DNA from: Posidonia oceanica
Lineage: Eukaryota > Streptophyta > Magnoliopsida > Alismatales > Posidoniaceae
Assembly (NCBI GenBank): GCA_037176725.1
Contig: JAZBRS010000013.1
Location: 4,095,001 to 4,159,000 of the forward strand
Length of the DNA: 64,000 nucleotides
Direction: 5' to 3'
Every line of letters starts with the position of its first letter. The first letter of the stretch is position 1. The notes below the pieces were generated by a model. It was not told the DNA's origin, searched no databases, and saw only the letters and a program-made list of their open reading frames with translations. This document shows, piece after piece, positions 1 through 10,582 of this stretch. The position numbers and the translations under genes are program-made.

Positions 1-1335
1 AACCGCCCGAAGAGGAAGGACTCGCCGAAAACCGCTGTTGCATTCGTCGACTCCCCTGCTGTGCCTGTTCGCTTGCCATCCCGACCTGCCCCAGCTCAGA
101 TGGTGTACGCCCCTGCACTTAGGAATCCACCCACACCACTAATCACAACCACCGCTAGACCGGTCTACCCTGCCACACCGGTTCAGCAAGGCTCATACCA
201 GAGGCAAAGATGGCCACCCACTGAGAAGCGGAAATTCGCCCCACTGGTGGAACCGCTCACGGTCATCTTGCCGAAGGTTGCATCGCTCCAGAAGTTCCCG
301 GAGGTTCATTCGCCCCCAAATCCTTTGCCGCATTGGTTTAGGGCGAACCTCTTCTGCAATTTCCATCGAAGTACCGGGCACTCGACGGACAATTGCTACT
401 CCTTGAGGAACGCTATTCAGGATTTAATCGAATCGGGAACGATTGTGATTGACACGCACGAGGCATCCACTCAAGCACACACACATGCATCTGCACATTC
501 AGCTGTTCCCCCTCATTCTGGCATCATCCACCAACCCTCACCGAAGCACTCTTATCCGGGAGGGGCGGGAACCTCAGGCATCCACTCTGTCTTCCCTTCT
601 GGGCCTACTACCTCTGTGGTAGACCCTTCTGATCTTATCTCTGATATTTCTGAGTCTTTCCCTGTAAATCTCTATCTTGCGGCAATTGCCGGCTCCGAGT
701 CGGGAATTCACACGATCCGACCGCGTGCCAGGCCGGAGCGCCCTCTCGCACCCCCCGCTGTGCTTCCTCAGGCTCAACCCCCTGTACACCTTCTAGCTAG
801 GGCCTAGCCTAGATCCCCCGTCCACCTCTTAGGGCGACCTCAGCTAGAATCTCCTGTACACCTCCTAGGCAAACCTCAACCTGCCCCAGCCTTCCCACCC
901 CAACAACCATACCCTCCAGGTAGACCTCAATACCCAGTAGGTCCCCCTGTAACCCCTCCTGTGCTCGCAGCACGTGCTCCAGTGGTTATTGACTTAACCT
1001 TGGACACCCATCGCGTCCCTTACAGCTACGCCACAGAAATGTGTGCGGAAGTAACGCGATCGGGGAGGGTCTACAGGCCCCCAGCACCGGCAATTAGGCC
1101 AAATCACCCTAAACCTGCTATGCCCCCACCCTCCAACCAACCCATAGCATATCCAACCTCAAACCAACCTGTAGCAAGCCAAATCCCTGACCAGCCTGTA
1201 GCGGCCCAACTTCCTGCCACTACCCCCTTAGAGCTTGCCAAAACAACCCCTCCTGTTGCCAAAAAGAACCAACCCAAGGCAGACATAACCTCCCAACTTA
1301 AGAAGGTCAAAGCTGACATTTCCATTTGGGACTAA
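1..1335 (+). pseudogene. Gag C-terminal part, family A copy 1
   Basis: This is the C-terminal half of a Tat-type Gag, the RNA-binding structural protein of the virus-like particle. It is open from base 1, so the N-terminus is outside the window. A zinc-finger-like motif CNFHRSTGHSTDNC lies at about 355-396, followed by LRNAIQDLIESG, a pairing usual in Tat/Ogre Gag. The rest is rich in proline, alanine and glutamine, typical of the linker before protease. Stops lie at 805-807 (TAG) and 1333-1335 (TAA). Reading continues in the same frame after both, so they are point mutations rather than gene ends. The KKVKADISIWD segment just before 1333 is the usual start of the Tat protease region. Confidence 0.8.
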
Positions 1336-2517
1336 ATCCACACCTCTGCCGAACACTGCGAGGCTTTTCTTCGCGTGTTCCAGGCTGCCCGTGTGTCCCA
1401 GTCTATTGAGCCTTCAGCCTTGGAGAGCATGGTAGGGATGATTGCGGAGCCCCAGGTCATCTCTTTTACAAGTGATGAGCTGCCTCCGGCAGGGATTAAT
1501 CACAAACAACCCCTGTTCGTCACGGTCCAATTCAAAAACTTTCGCATTCCCCTAACACTGGTTGATAATGGGTCAGGCCTTAATGTCTGCCCCTTGCGTA
1601 CTGCAACCAAGCTCGGATTCAAAGTCGAGGACATCACGCCAGTCGTGAAGGGAATGACAGCTTTTGACAACACCCACCATGACGCTCTAGGGATCCTGAT
1701 TATTCCTCTTGCTATCGGCCCGGTCGTCTTCGATGTAGAATTCTATGTCGTCGACTTGAAGCCGAATTTCAATCTTCTGCTTGGGCGCCCTTGGCTCCAC
1801 AAGCATCAGGTCCTTCCTTCGACCCTCCATCGGTTGATAAAGTACCGTCGCGGCGATGATGTCATTGTCGTCATGGCGGAGAACTTTGAGAAGGAGCGGA
1901 TCGAGGCAGTCTCCCCCGTGTCTTCACAAGCTATCCCATTTGACCCCGAGACTTCTGAAGCTCTATATCGCGTTAATCGGTGCGAGCCGATTAACTTCAT
2001 TCTTGATCTTGAACGTGTCAACTCCTTGGCCATTCACAGCAACCCCTTCCGAATGGTCGAGAACGTATGTCACAGGTGGGGTTACATAAAGGGTACACCG
2101 CTCGGGCGTCACGGCCAGGGGATCGCAGAGCCGATCGCAGCAGTGGAGCGGAGGAAATCTGAAGGCCTCGGTTACGAACCCAAGCTCAACGAAGATCACT
2201 GCCTTCAGCTCAAGGATCAAGAACCAGCCATCCCCAGAGACCTCACTAACTTCACCAGTGCAGGAGTTCTGGGATCGACCGATGATCAAGCCGCGGTGCC
2301 GACAGAAGACTGGGTCTGCATTGAGGACTACTACTCGGATGAGGAGCAGTCTGGCACAGTAGAGGCAGTCCCAACTGGCAACAAGGCAATGATCAGCACA
2401 GAGGCACCACAGTCAGTTTATTCAGCTCTCCCTCCCGCGAATACAGCAGACAGCTCAGCAGGCTCTGTGGCAGAACTGGCAAGCTCTCACACTTTTGCAG
2501 CCACATCTGCATCATAA
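1336..2517 (+). pseudogene. Retropepsin-like protease with G-patch-like segment, family A copy 1
   Basis: This is the aspartic protease that processes the Gag-Pol polyprotein. The active-site loop is VDNGSGLNVCPL, with Asp at 1564; the DNGS form is common in plant Tat proteases. The second half of the fold shows FNLLLGRPWLHKHQVLPSTLH at about 1765-1830. At about 2050-2180 a glycine-rich stretch (RWGYIKGTPLGRHGQGIAEPI, then GLGY) resembles a G-patch, an RNA-binding motif found in several plant retroelements. The frame continues from gag across the TAA at 1333. It ends with TAA at 2515-2517 and reopens in the same frame. The protease call is firm; the G-patch call is a motif judgement. Confidence 0.75.
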
Positions 2518-3606
2518 GTACAGGCAGCAACGGTACAGAATTCAGAGACACTCCTTCTGGCAGAATCGGGCAGGCTACCTGCGGTCGCAGTCGCACCAGT
2601 ACCACTGTCTCTCTCTCTGGAGGGACAGTCAATCAATTCAGTTAGCAGCGTGACTCAGCCCACTCCAGCAGCCGCATCACTGAGAATGCAGTCGGCGTAG
2701 TCCGCTTCTCATCTTCCTGACGCAAAGCAACAACTCTCATGGCAGGCCCCCATGGCATCAGAAGCCGCACTCTCACAGTCACAACCGAATGCAGAGGACC
2801 AACTAAGCACCATAGTCTCCCGGCCCTTGAGCCCTCAGAAGAGCATCTCTGCCTGCCTTCCACCTGCAACAGTGACTCTGGCAGCATACCCATCTGTGGC
2901 CCCGCTAACCAGTCTGTTTGGATCTCCCACGCCAAAGCTGCCGCTATCAGGCACGCCCATGAGCCAGATCACGCAAATTCCAAGGGCAGCGATACGTCTT
3001 GCAGCCTGGCCAGTGCCGCAGGCCCCCGGCGCCTACTACGTCGACTCACTCTCAGACGAGGAGGAAGGAGTGGCGATAGAAGCCCAGGTCGATTCATGGA
3101 TGTCCGACTTAGAGCTACTTTATCAAGAACAAATCAAGTCGATAGCAGAAGACCTGGCAGAGCATCGAGCCGCAGAAAGGAAAGGGAAAGCCGTGGTTAT
3201 GGACCCTCCTCTGCAGGAAGACCATGCCTCTATCATGGTCCTGGAAGAAGGCTCAGCAATGTCGGACTCTCCTAGACTAGATGAGCTCATCACTCTCCGA
3301 CCAGAAGGCGGGTCTAGGTGGTTTGTGCAACACATGCCTCACTGGAGCAGCATAGCGAGCAGCAGTGCCCAGATCAGCCGCCGGTCCGGCATACCCTCCA
3401 CAAGCACACTAGAAGACTCAGAGGAGGAAGCACTAGCAGTCCAAGCAGCTGCGGTAACAGAGCAGAAAGCGGAATCAGTAGCAGAGTTGTTAGCAGCCTC
3501 ATCAGCAGTATCAACAGCAGTATCAACAGCAGAATCAGCAAGGCCTTCAGCAGTATCAGCAGAACGCTCAGCAGAATCAGTCAAGCTAGAGCAAACAGTA
3601 GAATGA
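2518..3606 (+). pseudogene. Acidic, Ser/Ala-rich linker between protease and RT, family A copy 1
   Basis: This is poorly conserved polyprotein linker in the same frame as its neighbours, with a TAG at 2698-2700 and a TGA at 3604-3606. It is rich in Ser, Ala, Glu and Pro. A recognisable block (MVLEEG, then LITLRPEGGSRWFVQ) at about 3236-3335 is shared with copy 2 at 23440-23549, so this part is a true family feature. A run of alternating Ala, Glu, Ser and Val at 3460-3600 comes from a purine-rich imperfect trinucleotide repeat. No catalytic domain is visible. Confidence 0.6.
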
Positions 3607-4911
3607 GTTGCTGGGACGGAGGTCGCGCACCGAGGCTACAAGAATACTCGGGTGAGCGTGACCATCTTGAAGCGTCACCAGGGCCAAGCAGCGGAACATA
3701 TACACTCTTTCGACATCACAAGTCCTTCTTTTGAGAAAGAGATCCTCTCGGAACTTATTGCTTATGGAGAGGAGGACGATACGGGCATGGATGAGATTGA
3801 AGAACCATTGCCCAAGTTCCGGCCCTATGACGACGACCCAGAAGGCCCCAACCTCCATGTTGAAGAAGAAACAGAGGTTGTCAACATCGGCACAGCTGAG
3901 GAAGTCAGAGAAGTTCGTATCAGTGCTCAGCTGTCCTCCCAGGCTCGAACAGAGTTCATCACATTTTTGAAAGAATATGCGGATATCTTCGCCTGGAGTT
4001 ACGAGGATATGGTCGGCCTTGACATAGAAATAGTGGTGCACAATCTGCCCTTAAACCCGGATGCCAAGCCAGTGAAGCAGAAACTGAGAAGATGGTGACC
4101 GCAGTGGCTGCTCATGATCAAAGAAGAGATAATGAAGCAGCTCAGAGTCAACTTTCTGAAGGTCGTTCTTTATCCTAAGTGGCTGGCGAACATTGTACCT
4201 GTGCCCAAGAAAGATGGCCGAGTTCGGATCTACATCGACTATAGGGACCTGAACAAGGCGAGTCCCAAGGACAACTTCCCCTTGCCTCACATTGACGTCC
4301 TAGTCGACAATACAGCGGGCCACAAGATGCTCTCCTTCATGGACGGCTTTTCTGGATATAACCAAGTTAAAATGGCAGAAGAAGACATGGAAAAGACTTC
4401 ATTCATCACCCCTTGGGGAGTCTTCTGCTACCAAGTCATGCCGTTCGGTCTGAAGAATGCTGGTGTGACCTATCAGAGGGCCATGACTGCGCTGTTCCAC
4501 GACCTCATGCACCAAGAAGTAGAGGTCTACGTAGACGACATGATTGCTAAAACCAGAGAGCCTGAAGACCACCTTGCCTGTCTAAAAAAGCTCTTTGACC
4601 GTCTACGGAAATACAAATTGCGCCTGAATCCCAACAAGTGTGTATTCGGGGTGTCCTCTGGCAAGCTGCTCGGCTACATTGTTAGCCAAAGGGGGATTGA
4701 GGTGGACCCGATGAAAGCAAAAGCCATCATGGACATGCCACCCCCCAGAATTGAAAAGGAGGTCAGAAATCTACTTGGGCGTTTACAGTATATCAGTCGC
4801 TTTATTGCACAGCTTACGCCCATCTGTGAACCCATATTCAAGCTCCTGAAGAAGAATGCGCAAATCGACTGGAGCGAGGAGTGTCAGGCTGCATTTGCCA
4901 AGATCAAGTAG
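3607..4911 (+). pseudogene. Reverse transcriptase, family A copy 1
   Basis: This is the RT domain that copies element RNA to DNA. The acidic entry region (FEKEILSELIAYGEEDD) is followed by ADIFAWSYEDMVGLD and LKPVKQKLRR-type sequence, then PVPKKDGRVRIYIDYRDLN, NFPLPHIDVLVDN, FMDGFSGYNQV, FITPWGVFCYQVMPFGLKNA and the catalytic YVDD at about 4528-4539. The thumb contains GYIVSQRGIEVDP and LLGRLQYISRFI. A TGA at 4096-4098 sits where copy 2 has CGA, and a TAG at 4909-4911 sits where copy 2 has CAG. No frameshift was found. The gene is inactive but recent enough to read end to end. Confidence 0.9.
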
Positions 4912-5913
4912 CTGTTGATCAAGCCTCCTGTCCTGGTTCCCCCTACACCAGGGAGACCTTTGCTTCTCTACCTTTCTACCACGCAGCATTCCATGGGCGC
5001 CGTCTTGGGCCAACATGACGAATCTGGTAGAAAGGAGCTCGCCATCTATTACCTGAGCAAGAAATTTAATGAATGCGAAGGCAGGTACAGTACACTAGAG
5101 AAGACCTGCTTGTCCCTTGTCTGGGCTGCACAGAAGCTAAGGCACTACATGATGACATACCCAGTGTAGCTCTTATGCCGGCATGATCCTATCAAGTTCC
5201 TCTTTCAAAAGCCGGCCATGATAGGCAGTTGTGCTAAGTGGCAGGTGTTATTGTCTCAGTACGACATCACCTTTGTCACACAGAAATCCATGAAGGGTCA
5301 AGCCATGGCAGACCATCTTGCTGATCTTCCTCTGCCTGAATACCAACCCCTCCAGACGCAGTTCCCTGACGAGGACATCCTCTTCGCAATGGACGACTCT
5401 GAGGAGAAAAATCCTGAGAAACAAGAGGAATTGCAGCTCTAGTTTGATGGCGCTGTCAACAAAAAGGGCCGAGGCGTAGGCGCAGTGCTGACCACGCCCC
5501 AGGGATAGATGATTCCTTTTGCGAAGAAGCTGACTTTCACCTGCACAAACAATGAAGCGGAATATGAAGCATGCATCCTAGGATTGAAAGTCGCCCTCGA
5601 GCATAAGGCGCGGAAGCTGCATGTGCACGGTGATGCCATGCTAGGGATTTCTCAAGTGAACGGCGACTGAAGGACAAAAGATCCCAAACTTGTGCCATAT
5701 CATGAACACCTGCTGAGGCTGATGGAAGAGTTTGAGAGCATCTGCTTCACATACATGAACAGAGCAAAGAACGCGTACGCAGACGCGCTAGCAACTCTGG
5801 CATCCTGGCTCACTATACCTGAAGACAGCGCAGTGGATGTATCTGTTACTCGCATTGAGCAGCCTGCATACTGCATGAACATAGAAGAGGCGGATCCAGC
5901 AGAGGAGCAGCCT
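4912..5913 (+). pseudogene. RNase H and connection domain, family A copy 1
   Basis: The RT connection region (YLSTTQHSMGAVLGQHD, then YYLSKKF) leads to an RNase H domain that removes the RNA strand during reverse transcription. RNase H marks are FDGAVNKKGRGVGAVL, then NNEAEYEACILGL, then HGDAM, supplying the expected acidic residues. Stops are at 5167 (TAG, CAG in copy 2), 5440 (TAG), 5506 (TAG, GAG in copy 2) and 5668 (TGA). One base is missing near 5914 compared with copies 2 and 3 (CCTGG for CCTTGG), which shifts the frame at the start of the integrase region. Confidence 0.85.
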
Positions 5914-6126
5914 GGTATCAAGACATAAAATCTTTCCTAGAGTCTGGCAGCTTTCCTCCTGATACCGCGGCAGCAAACAAGAGAACTCTGGCGCGTCTAG
6001 CGTCAAAGTATGTGTTGGGGGCTGGGCAGCTGTACAGAAGGTCATATAATCAGATGCTACTGCGCTGCCTGAACAGATCAGAAGCTGACATGCTGATGCT
6101 TCAAGTGCATGCAGGGACCTGTGGCC
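5914..6126 (+). pseudogene. Integrase N-terminal fragment, family A copy 1
   Basis: After the one-base loss near 5914 the sequence reads in frame 3 as the start of integrase, matching copy 2 and copy 3 (LYRRSYNQMLL, then LMLQVHAGTCG). It covers only the lead-in to the HHCC zinc-binding domain. At about 6126 the match to the other copies ends and the 30-bp repeats of a family B LTR begin. The catalytic core is absent. Confidence 0.75.
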
Positions 6127-6135
6127 CGCCTGGAG

Positions 6136-6435
6136 TCTGGCACCGTTTTGTGTGCCCGCTTCGCTTTTGGCACCGTTTTGCGTGCCCGCTTTGTCTTTGG
6201 CACCGTTTCGCGTGCCCGCTTTGTCTTTGGCACCGTTTCGCGTGCCCGCTTTGTTTTTGGCACCGTTTCACGTGCCCGCTTTGTTTTTGGCACCGTTTCA
6301 CGTGTCCGCTTTGTTTTTGGCACCGTTTTGCGTGCCCGCTTTGTCTTTGGCACCGTTTCGCGTGCCCGCTTCGCTTTTGGCACCGGTTCGCGTGCCCGCT
6401 TAGTTTTTGGCACTGTTTTGCGTGCCGATCTTGTT
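6136..6435 (+). repeat. 30-bp tandem repeat of the family B LTR, about ten units
   Basis: The unit reads roughly TTTGGCACCGTTTTGCGTGC followed by CCGCTTTGTT. Each unit contains the inverted pair GGCAC / GTGCC around an 8-base loop. Because 30 is a multiple of three, all frames stay open and give false repeat peptides on both strands. The same array occurs at 31834-32118. Confidence 0.9.
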
Positions 6436-7020
6436 TTCTTGCACCGTTTTGCATGCCGTTCTCGTTTCTAGCATTGTTTCGTGTGTTTTATGCCGTTTTC
6501 TCTTGCATGTCGCCTGCATCTGCATGGTTTTACTGTTGTTTTGCTTTTCCGCTTGCATTTGCATATAGGGCAGTGATGCTTACTGCCTGGAGTTCTCACG
6601 AGCTAGGTTTCGCCCGGTTCGGAACACAGACAGCGCTGCTGAGCACTTAGACTGCACGTTTACTTTCCTTGCATTGCATCCTACCACTTAGAGCACACCT
6701 ATGAGCATTCATTCTGGCATTCATTGGCATTTAGGCATTCAAATCTGCATTTCCCTGCGTATGCGAGTGTAAGCCTAGAAAGACCGATTCTCGGGCGTGT
6801 CGGGGGTGCCTAACACCTTCCCCGCGCGTAACAGGAGTCCTTGCCCAGTCTTTTGGCCCGCAATGACCATATCGCCCTTATCCTAGGCATGAGTCATCTC
6901 ATTTGCATGTATTTGCATTTGTTTTCCTTTGCATTGCTTTGCTTTGCATTTCTTGCTTGGTTTTGCGTGTTAACTCATGCATTTCCCCCGATTTTCCTTG
7001 TCTCCCGATAATAGACACGG

Positions 7021-7031
7021 TGGCGACTCTG
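7021..7031 (+). promoter_or_regulatory. Primer binding site of the family B fragment (tRNA-Arg type)
   Basis: TGGCGACTCTG lies three bases after the LTR end ATAGACA. It differs by one base from the complement of the 3' end of plant tRNA-Arg(ACG) (TGGCGACTCCG), the primer type reported for Tat/Ogre elements. Confidence 0.75.
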
Positions 7032-7566
7032 AATTGTCTTATCTTCTTCTTTTCTTACCTTTTCTCCTCTATTTTAAGTGTTTTCGAGTTGAGCCCTCTT
7101 CCTCGGACATCGCCGCCAATAGTAAGCCTGATTCTGATTGGGATTACTACAAGTAGTTAGGGCTACTAGCTCGGCAAGGATCCGGTCGGGAGTGCTTGGT
7201 GGCTTTACTTGTCTTGACGATGTTGGTCTGCAGAGATTCTGGCATCCAAGTGGAATGTGGGGTCTTCTTGTAGTTTCCCTTGGCGTTGAGAATGTTGGTA
7301 GTTGCTTCTGAGCTTGCAAACTGTCAAGATCTGATAGTGCCCTCCTTACGGCCCTGAGGGGTTAGATCTGCGAAGCTGAAGCAGTATGCTAAAGGTGTGA
7401 TTGTGAGAGACCACGCATGCATTATGTTATGGAAAGCAAACCAAACACGCAAGAACACGGCACAAAACATCCTTGCATTAACAAAGTCTTGGTTACACGC
7501 CTGTAACAGGCTGAACAAAGTACAGCATGACTCACAAAAAAAGGTGCATGCAGATGTACAAACGCT

Positions 7567-8769
7567 CTAGCCAGTCTGGGCTTTCTTCAACCTCTTGGTG
7601 TTAGGAAACAGTGGTGCACCAGGTGCGATCTTGTTGATAGGCCAGAGCCCCTGTACTTCAGTCAGATACTCAGGAGTACATCCTGAGCCCTTTACAGCTG
7701 CAATGTCAGATGATTGCATCCCATGGCGCATGAGGTCGGCCAGCTCTGTTGTGGCAGCAACTGTGCTGAGAGGATAGGACTGGAGCAGCTTCGGTGCCGT
7801 GCTGTCGACAAAGGCCCCTTGCTAGAAACTGAACTGCTGTATGACCCGGATGGGGTGATATGCCACGCCTTCGGTGAATCCTGTTGCACAACTAATCACT
7901 TGTCACAGGTGTCGAAGACGACAGTGAACGTCTCTACTGCAGATGGGATGATACGCCAGGCCACTGTATCATCTGTTAGCTTAGACAGCTTCTCATATTC
8001 TTCGCGGACACTCTTGATGGTCTTGGCGTGGCTGCTACTGCAGTATGTCTCAAATGCTTACTTCTGGGGGCGCAGGATGTCTATTTCCAGATGTCCGGCC
8101 AGCCATACCTATACCAGAGCCCTACAGCCGTGAAAGTGACGGCAACGATGCAAAATGCGGTCCAGCCCGCGATAGGTCTCAGCTAAGATGACAGGTGCCA
8201 GGTCGATTTGTCGGGTCACCATAGCAAGTGCAATCTCAGCAACCTCAATAGCGACCGTCATCCGGCCATGGCTGAAGATTAGCTCGCCTAAGAAGCGGGT
8301 GACAAAGCCATGGAGCCATAGTTCATCTCCCAGTGCAGCGTGCTTTTTGGAGACTTCCTCAAAGTAGTTCAAACAGAGTGCGGGTATAGGCCCGTCAATG
8401 CAGACCAGTCTCTTCTGGCAGTTCTCCGCGGAGAGTCTCGTTAGCTATTTCAAGACAGCGACATAGCCTATACGCCTTTTGAACACAGTTGGCCCCATGA
8501 GCGTGGAGAAGCCGCAGATCCGACGTACTTCCTCTAGTGTAGGCGTTAGTTCCATTCTGCCGAAGCGAAAGACATGGTGCACTGGCTTCCAGAACCTTGC
8601 AGTAGCGCACAAAAGATGTTGGCTTACTTCAACATTGGCAGCCTTCAAAAGTCTAGGTGGGATGCCCCACAGGCTCATCTTTTCACCGTCAGCCTCAGTA
8701 AGTTCAGCAATCCACCTCTCGAAGAGTCCCAGAGCAATGTGTCGAAGTCATCAAGGTAGGGAAACCCAT
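7567..8769 (-). pseudogene. Extra ORF after pol, plant-mobile-domain / DUF7745-like, family A copy 2
   Basis: This is the counterpart of the ORF at 56985-58178. From an ATG at 8769 the minus strand reads, after early damage, LTEADGEK then WGIPPRLLKAANVEV, FWKPVHHVFRFGRMELTPTL, EEVRRICGF and, after further frame changes, GDELWLHGFVTRFLGELIFS and HGRMTVAIEVAEIALAMVTR. The W-x-P-x-x-H-x-F ... EL-T-x-T-LEEV signature is that of plant-mobile-domain-like and DUF7745 proteins. The ORF is sense relative to pol, between integrase and the 3' end, where Tat elements may carry an additional ORF. Several frameshifts make it non-functional. Its role is unknown; family membership should be tested by profile search. 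Confidence 0.65.
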
Positions 8770-8989
8770 TGCAGAAGAGGATGCAGGCAACTGGTGCAAA
8801 GTCTTCAAACACCTGCAGTCAAAGCTGTTCATCAATCCGAGATGTGTACAGGCATATAATACCGGCTGTCAGAGAAGCAGATGTGCATATAAAAGCTGAT
8901 AAAGCAATTCATAGGTTACAGCTAACAGTTAGATCACAAAATCTAAGCACATTCGACTATGCAAAGGGGGCTTCGCCTGCATAGAGCGA

Positions 8990-9245
8990 AGTCGCACAAA
9001 AGGCACTCTTGTCCTCGTCCGTGCGGAACGAGGGAATAAGGGAAAGTGGGCTCCGTCCGTCTAGAATGAAGTCACAAAAGGCACTCTTGTCCTCGTCCGT
9101 GCAGAACGAGGGAATAAGGGAAAGGGGGCTCCGTCCGTCTAGAACGAAGTCACAAAAGGGGTGCGCTTGTCCTCGTCCTGCACGGAGCAAGGGGGCAAGC
9201 GAAAAGAGACCTCGTCCGCCCGGAGCGAAGTCGCATAGAGAGTAG
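8990..9245 (-). repeat. Short hairpin-rich tandem repeat, family A copy 2
   Basis: There are about three to four units of 58-67 bp carrying minus-strand words of the type CCTCGTTCCGCACGGACGAG, GAGGACAAG and GACTTCGCTCC. They are related to the large array at 58.7-60.4 kb in copy 3. Here the array lies upstream of the extra ORF, whereas in copy 3 it lies downstream, so the repeat has expanded at two different places. Confidence 0.75.
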
Positions 9246-10582
9246 GGGCAGTGCCTGACTGCGCAGGCCCGACGGTCCGTGAGGAGTCCCGAGAGGCCAA
9301 GGTTGTCCTGCTGCCCCTGAGGAGATTGCCCTGTCTCTGATTACTAATGCACTTCCTGAGTGGCTGCACTAACAGTAATAGATTGCGCTGAGGCTTGGAG
9401 GCGGCCAACCTGCCTTGGCATAAGTACTGTCCCACCGCCGGATTGAGCCTTGCAGAGTGGGAGGAAAAGGGCAAGAGAGATGATTTGATAGTAGATAGAT
9501 GCATGCATGATCTATACTAAACCTATTGCCCTCAACATATGGAGTGCTTGATGCCTGCTGCAAAGGAAAAGAGCGGTCTCTGATTCACCAGACTCAACTC
9601 GGATTCCTAACTACTGGTGGCACACCGGAAAGGGGTATTGGTGGTGCATGGGGGGTGCTTGGGTAGTGGTGTAGTGAGGACAGGCTCCATGCCAAACTCT
9701 CAAGGACCTACACCTACTCTTTCCACTTTTTCTTATTTCTTTTGCTCCCACGTAGGTGTGTAGAATTCCCCTACCCCTGGCTTGGAGGTAATTGGCACCT
9801 GGTTTGGAGCTGGGGAGCTACTTGCTGGAGAGGAGAGGCTAGGCCCCATGGGATTTGTGTATTTCCCAGGCGCAAACTTTAGTTCTTCTCTAAGATAGGC
9901 TGAAGGGGGCGGGATCACGCTGTTAGCCTTTACTTCTAGGGCTGCCTTTTGTCTTCGCCCCTTTTTGTTTTGTTGCTTTTTTTTGTTGTTTTTTTTCTTC
10001 CTTTTTCTTCTTTTTTTGGCTCACAGGCTTCTGCTATCCCTGACTTAGAGGTAATGGGCACCTGGTTTTGAGATAGGGGGCTAGGCCTTGCAAGGTTGTA
10101 GATTCCCAGGTGCAAATTCTGGATCACCTCCAAAGCAATTCGGAGGGACGGGGTTGTGCTGCACACCTCTATCTTTAGGGTCGACTTCTGTCTTCGCCTT
10201 CTATTCCCTATTCTTTTGTACCCAGGCTTAGACATGTGTGTTTTGCTCACACTCTCTCACACCCTAGGATTTTGTCTCCCTCTAGTAGTGTAAGTCCCAG
10301 AGTGGTTTGGACATTTCATCTACCCTCACTGGATGGTGGCTCCCTCATTGGTTAGGACATCTAAGTAGTGTCAGGTGAGGTAGAGGACACTCTTTCCAAA
10401 GCAGGCAAGCATCTCCGATTTTCGTCATCGGGCTATGATTGTAATGCACATGATATATATACATATCTCTTTCTCTCATTTTTTCTTTTTCTTTTTTGAT
10501 AAAAATAAACATGCCTAAAATGCATATGAAAGTAGATGCAATAAGTGGGAGAGAGGGGACTCTGCAAGGTAGCGGCGGCAGG
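9246..10582 (-). other. Non-coding region between integrase and extra ORF, family A copy 2
   Basis: This aligns on the minus strand to 55483-56800 of copy 3, for example the CTCCATATG / TGAGGGC and CCCACTCTGCAA segments and the three polypurine-rich blocks near 9.75, 10.0 and 10.2 kb. No conserved reading frame is seen. A weak 3' splice-like CTGCAG|GTG lies downstream near 8818, just before the extra ORF, and copy 3 has TTACAG|GTA at the same place, so a spliced leader for the extra ORF is possible but unproven. Confidence 0.6.

Larger units (their letters stand above)
1..6126 (+). mobile_element. Tat/Ogre-type Ty3/gypsy element, family A copy 1, truncated at both ends
   Basis: This is an LTR retrotransposon internal region in the order gag C-terminus, retropepsin, G-patch-like segment, acidic linker, reverse transcriptase, RNase H, first part of integrase. 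Frame 1 is kept from base 1 to about 5913, broken only by stop codons, then one base is missing. The RT words (NKASPKDNFPLPHIDVLVDN, MDGFSGYN, YVDD) are those of the Tat/Ogre lineage. The left end lies outside the window. The right end stops inside integrase at about 6126, where family B LTR sequence begins. Two other copies of the family lie at 7152-23549 (minus) and 54160-61535 (plus). Confidence 0.9.
6126..7151 (+). mobile_element. Fragment of a family B element: LTR end, primer site and start of internal region
   Basis: This matches 31.84-32.83 kb over its full length: the 30-bp repeats, the TTGCATTTGCATATAGGGC segment, the GGGGGTGCCTAACACCTTCCC hairpin, the LTR end ATAGACA at 7017, the primer site at 7021 and the first internal bases to GGATTACTACA at 7151. 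On the left it is fused to family A integrase and on the right to the 3' region of family A copy 2 on the opposite strand. No LTR start is present, so this is a broken piece rather than a solo LTR. No target duplication was found. Confidence 0.85.

Noticed and set aside
6078..6650. ORFs with repeated ARFVFGTVSR or KTKRARETVP on both strands
   Set aside because: A 30-bp unit keeps every frame open. The same false ORFs arise at 31.7-32.3 kb in a proven LTR.
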